Assembly (NCBI RefSeq): GCF_018320785.1
Contig: NC_054885.1
Coordinates: 10,848,421 to 10,912,420, forward strand
Length of the DNA: 64,000 bases
From: Cheilinus undulatus
Taxonomy: Eukaryota > Chordata > Actinopteri > Labriformes > Labridae
Direction of reading: 5' to 3'
How positions within the stretch are numbered: the stretch's first letter is position 1; each line of letters starts with the position of its first letter. Below, piece by piece: positions 59,521-64,000 of the stretch. The notes beneath the pieces were generated by a model. The model did not search any database and was not told where the DNA came from. It worked only from the letters and a program-made list of their open reading frames with translations. A program made the position numbers and the translations under genes.

Positions 59521-59598
59521 CCGCCCAATCACGGCCAAACACGACGAGTTTTCCCTATCGCCATGGCAACCCTTTCAACTCCCCTTGCAATGACATCA
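59521..59598. promoter_or_regulatory. Promoter-like cluster: GC box, CCAAT, X-box-like and CRE-like sites
   Basis: In 78 bases are CCGCCC overlapping CCAATCA (59,521-59,531), GCCATGGCAAC (59,560-59,570, like the RFX X-box half GGCAAC) and TGACATCA (59,591-59,598, one base from a CRE). The segment has several CpGs amid AT-rich flanks. If active towards the left it could serve a first exon of arhgdig about 3.6 kb upstream of its start codon. This is a motif-based guess. Confidence 0.3.
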
Positions 59599-59849
59599 CT
59601 TTAGCTGCAAATCTGTTTTATTCATCTGAAAAATGCAAGGTGAAATTCATTTTCACCTGCAGCAATAGAGATCCAAGGCATATCAGTGTTTTAATGCTGC
59701 TTTTACATACAAAAGCACAAAAATGTACATTTTCATGAATGTGAAATGAATGAAAATTGTAGTTGCCTATTTCTTTGTGTGGAGCACCTGGCTACCAAAC
59801 GAAATTCAAGAACAAATGAGAAACACAGTAATTTACATATTTTAGTCCA

Positions 59850-60855
59850 CTGTGAGAGCCATCATCCACAAATGGAGAAAACTTGGAACAGTGGTAAACG
59901 TTCTCAGGAGTTGCCAGCCTACCAAAATGACTCAAAGAGCACATCGACTACTCATCCAGGAGGTCACTAAAGAACCCAGGACAACATGAAGACCTGCAGG
60001 CCTCACTTGACTCAGTTAAGGTTAGAGTTCATGATTCACCAATAAGAAAGAGATTGGGCAAACATGGAACCCATAAAAATCACTGCTGAACAAAATCTGT
60101 GGACTGATGAGACAAAAGTTGATCTTTTTTTTAAGCAAAACCTGCATACTCAAATAAACACCATTAGTATTGTCACTTATACAGTGTCTATATGGGTCAA
60201 CACCAGAGCATTGATTTGACTCTTTTGGAGTTATTACTGACTTGTCTAGAGTTAAAACTTGGTTCTCCTTAACCCTAACCACTGTTACTCTAGCCCAACA
60301 CTTCTTTCTAACACTGTTAACTTACTCCAACACTGAGGGCCATATTACTCAGAATAGAGTTAAAATTACACTTCAGGGGTTAAAATCAACTCTGAGATTT
60401 CAACACGCCAGGTTCCTCTGTGCGTGCATTCCATTACGTCTGGCGCTAAACATTTAATAAGAAGAACATCAGACCAACAGGACAACATGATGGTGGTAGT
60501 GGGAAGGTCTGGGGCTGCTTGGGTGACTTAAATGATGGAACCATGAATTCTGCTCTGATATCCGCCCATCAGTTCATGACCTCAAGCTCATACATTTTGG
60601 GGTTTGGCAGCTGAACAATGATCTGAAACATCCACCTCTGAGTGTTGTAAAAAAAAAATGAAGGTTTTGAAGTGGTCTGGTAAAAGTCCAGACTTACATC
60701 CAATTTAGATGCTGTGGCATGACCTTAAACAGGCTGTGTGAGGCTGTTTAAGAACCCTTTAATGTGGCTGAATTAAAACAATTCTTTTAAAAGAATGGGA
60801 CAAAATTCCACCACAGCACTGTGAAAAACTCATTACCAGTTATACCAAACTCTTG
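59850..60855 (+). pseudogene. Tc1-like transposase remnant with an insertion
   Basis: Long stretches match a common fish Tc1 transposase: CATCATCCACAAATGGAGAA, CATCCAGGAGGTCACTAA, GACCTGCAGGCCTCACTTG, TGTGGACTGATGAGACAAAA, ATGATGGTGGTAGTGGGAAG, GGAACCATGAATTCTGCT and GCTGTGGCATGACCTTAAAC. A block of about 290 bases unlike Tc1 (roughly 60,132-60,420) interrupts it just after the first catalytic Asp region. Deletions and stops occur throughout. Terminal repeats were not found. Confidence 0.88.
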
Positions 60856-63680
60856 CTTTCAGTGGTTGGCTCCAAACACTGCTTATGGGTCTTATAAACC
60901 CCTAATAATCATTATCAGCCCTGATAAATCAGTGTCAGTTGACTCTTGGTCCATAGATGGAGCTTATTGTATTGGTAGCACCTATAACCTCAGTTTCCTT
61001 CCTACCAGCACTTACTTATGCTCCAATTACAAAAGTCACATTATGTTTTCAACTGTATTTTCCATGAGGCTGTTAAAACTATATCCACGTGCTTAATATT
61101 TTCCTCTATTTCAGGCATTACCATCAAGAAAACATAATAACATTGTGAAGTAATCCTGTCCTGGCAATATCAGCAGCTCAAGAACTGGTAATTGTGCCCT
61201 TAAAAAGATGATGGTCAGTTTCTTCTCTGCCAATTTGTTGTCAAATTTAGTATCAGAAGTTCCACCCTTTCCTAGTTTTGATTGACTACTGAGTGAGAAG
61301 TGACACTGGCAAGAGTGGCGCTGTTCCAAAAGCTGAACCCTTTTAAACCGAGGGTGCTGTGAGTGTGGCGACAAAGAGCATCTGACACTTGAGTACATCG
61401 GTTTAGCACTGAACATGAGTACTGCAGCACAAAAAAAGCTTTGGCTTTTGCTCTGCTCATATTGCGATTAAACCACATTAAAACCTATTTCCTCTTTGAT
61501 CTTTAAACTGCTGATCTATCACTTAAAATCTATCTATTAACATTCATTTCAAAGGTTTTCCCCTAAGACACTTAAAGTCCTGAACTGCTGAATATTTAGT
61601 ATGCATTTTCGTAAAAGCTGTAACTTCTGAGAGAAAACGTCTCCTGAGCTTTGACATCACTTACACTTTGTCTGTGAAATTAAATTGGTTCTGAAGCTCA
61701 AAGCCGGTAATGTTTGCTTACTGCTGACTATGATAACTGTAAAGACACATTTTATAACTCACCACTCTGAGACCAGATACAATGATGGCACGGCCTTAGC
61801 GTTCATCTCTGGTTCAGAGAACTCTCAGTCCACTCCACACCCTGAGCAGTAGGTCACATAACCCATCACTGCTTATTTCTGCATGCAGGTAAACAGGTTA
61901 GAGCGGTGACAGCACAAACTGCATGCTAAATGTGTTTCTGAGCTGCTATTAAAAACATTCCCTCTCTGATCTCCAGACTGCTGACCAGACGCCCAGAAGG
62001 CATCAATTAGCCTGCATGTCAAAAAGAAGGATTTACTCCAGAGGGAGTCAACTGAATGTTTAATAGTCTTTTAAATATGTAGATCCTGTAAGTAGAAACA
62101 GAAAAATGTGCCCATGTTACTTCTACTGTGAAATGAATATGGATTTATGAGATTTTCAAATCATTGCTTTCTGTTTTAAGTTGCATTTTACATAGCGCTC
62201 CAACTTTTTTTGGGACTGGGGTTGAAATTCTTCAATAGTATCATAGGTCTACTTGCTCAGTTATCAAAGAAAATGCTTATAATAATGACAGTTTTGAAGT
62301 AGGTGTATTTCTCAGCTCAAAATTGACAATATTAAATAACATAAACGATGTAAAACCTGAAGTTTTTACAGTACTGCTTTCAAATTAAAGCTTATCTTAC
62401 TCTAAATAATAAAGGTAATTTTACAAAGTGCAATTGGGGCACTATTGTAAACTTAAAGACCTTTCAGCAGGCATTTTTGTGAATCTTTCAAGTACTTAAT
62501 ATAATTGCCTGTGATGGAGCTAAAAATACATTAGAGTGTTTGATTACTATCAGAGACAATGGATGATTTTCAGCGAGTCGATTTTGATTAAGTCTGAACA
62601 TGCAGAGATAAAGCCTTCCATATTGCATGAATCTGGTGTTAAAAATCAGCTAACACTTTCTGCAAGCCAGCAAAGTGTGTGCATGTGTGTGTGTGTGATC
62701 TCCCAACTGTTTCAGCCTCCATCTGTGATGTGATATTAACTGTTGGATTTTCTTTAATGCCCATCAAACCGCCTCATTACCCCAGCTGCTTCTGGAATCA
62801 TCTTCTGCATCATTACACATGTGTCTGCTGCAGAAAAAATCTGCTACAAGTGTAAATTGGCACACTGTGTTATTGCAGAAAGGCTACAATAGTTAGCATA
62901 CTGAGGGTAATAATTAATACTTCGAGGGGTGCTTCTGGAGAGAAAGGACACATACCACCTTCATTATCTTACAGAGCTTGAATGAATCCTGACAGGTTCC
63001 TACATCACACCTTAGTCTAAACTCTGGAGCCACATCAAATTTGCAAATGAACAAAAGAAACACTTTTCCTGAAAATATAAGATCATCTACTAGCAAAACA
63101 ACCACTAGACTCAGCAATCATCTGTGTGAAAACAACAGCTAAACCAACAAGTTTAGTGAAAATCAACAATGCAATCTGTTTGGCAGGGGAGCTGTAGCTT
63201 CAGGGGAAGAAGGATTGAAAGAGCACTGGTGACATGGGACCTCAAAAACACAGCAAACATTTGTTCTTCTGTCAGCTCCCTGTTGACATGAGACTTCCAC
63301 AAATGTGCATGTTTGGTAGAGTTATTCAAAGCCTTTGCAATGTCCCGTTACTTTGGATAACACAAGGACTGTACTGCTGCTACTGTAGCTGAAGTTCTAA
63401 ACAATGTAAGATTAGACTATTAATGACTATAAATACACTCTATTTAGTGCTGTGAACTCAAAAAGATCCATTTTGTGACTTAGATAAGAAAAATTAGACC
63501 AGTCTCACGCCTGTGCCATGATCATGAGGGTTGGGAGCCGACAATATGTTAGCGCCTGTGTCCCCCTGGTGTGAGTCATACATATATAAAAGTAGATGCT
63601 GACTCAGCTGTTGTTCACAGGAGCAATACATGACTACATCAGCCATCTTAGAAAGGGGGAGCCACTCCTACTACTGAACA
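60856..63680. other. No gene recognised
   Basis: AT-rich sequence with a (GT)n run at 62,675-62,697. The frames here lack any family features. Confidence 0.5.
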
Positions 63681-63682
63681 TA

Positions 63683-64000
63683 CACTCTATGGACTAAAGT
63701 ATTCCACCACACAAATAGGGACTGTAATGGCATCGCAACTATAACAGCCTATAACAGTCAGGCAGATAACATTCTTTTCATTCAAACAGAGAAGCTTTGT
63801 TCTTCATGCCACGGACTGTGTTTCCACCACTCCACAGTCTAGTTTCGGTGTGCCCTACACCACTCCATCTGACGCTCGGCATTGGATTTGGTGATGTGAG
63901 GCTTGCATGCAGCTGCACAGTCACAGAAACACATTTCATGAAGCTCCCGCAGCAAATTTTTGTTTACATTGATGAAGTTCAGAACTCTTCAGCTATAGAA
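63683..64000 (-). mobile_element. Tc1-like element, cut by the window edge
   Basis: It starts TA (63,681-63,682) then CACTCTATGGACTAAAGTAT, the same terminal family as 43,142-44,397. Downstream phrases CCACCACTCCACAGTCTAG and GGCTTGCATGCAGCTGCACA match the 3' transposase region on the minus strand. The element continues beyond 64,000. Confidence 0.75.

Noticed and set aside
59521-59598. MHC class II-type X-Y promoter module
   Set aside because: The sites are present only in part and their order and spacing do not fit the X1-X2-Y arrangement.

Overview
The window is nuclear DNA of a teleost fish. It holds four spliced vertebrate genes with GT-AG introns and a dense set of fish-type repeats: several Tc1 lineages, hAT and TTAA miniature elements, a LINE 3' end with a GGAT-type tail, minisatellites and satellites. 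The clade within teleosts cannot be fixed from this sequence; a percomorph-like genome is a guess.

Layout. 1-11,930 is intergenic and repeat-rich, with one notable item: a transposon-like repeat that carries what looks like the first exon of a RecQ-type helicase. Three minus-strand housekeeping genes follow head to tail: znf598 (ribosome-collision E3 ligase, 12 coding exons, 925 aa), slc25a17 (peroxisomal cofactor carrier PMP34, 9 exons, 311 aa) and rpusd1 (pseudouridine synthase-like, 5 coding exons, 307 aa). Every exon boundary I give was checked so that the joined exons keep one reading frame. A short plus-strand gene at about 35.0 kb seems to encode a 59-residue single-pass membrane microprotein that I do not recognise. 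From 41.0 kb to at least 55.9 kb lies arhgdig (Rho GDP-dissociation inhibitor 3/gamma, minus strand, 5 coding exons, 196 aa). Its introns hold most of the transposons and satellites. 55.9-64 kb is upstream of its start codon and holds repeats, a decayed Tc1 transposase and a candidate promoter-like cluster.

ZNF598, RPUSD1 and ARHGDIG all lie on human 16p13.3, so part of this order probably reflects old synteny. The genes do not form a pathway: ribosome quality control, peroxisomal transport, RNA modification and Rho regulation are separate jobs. I saw no tRNA or rRNA gene, no CRISPR array and no intact transposase.
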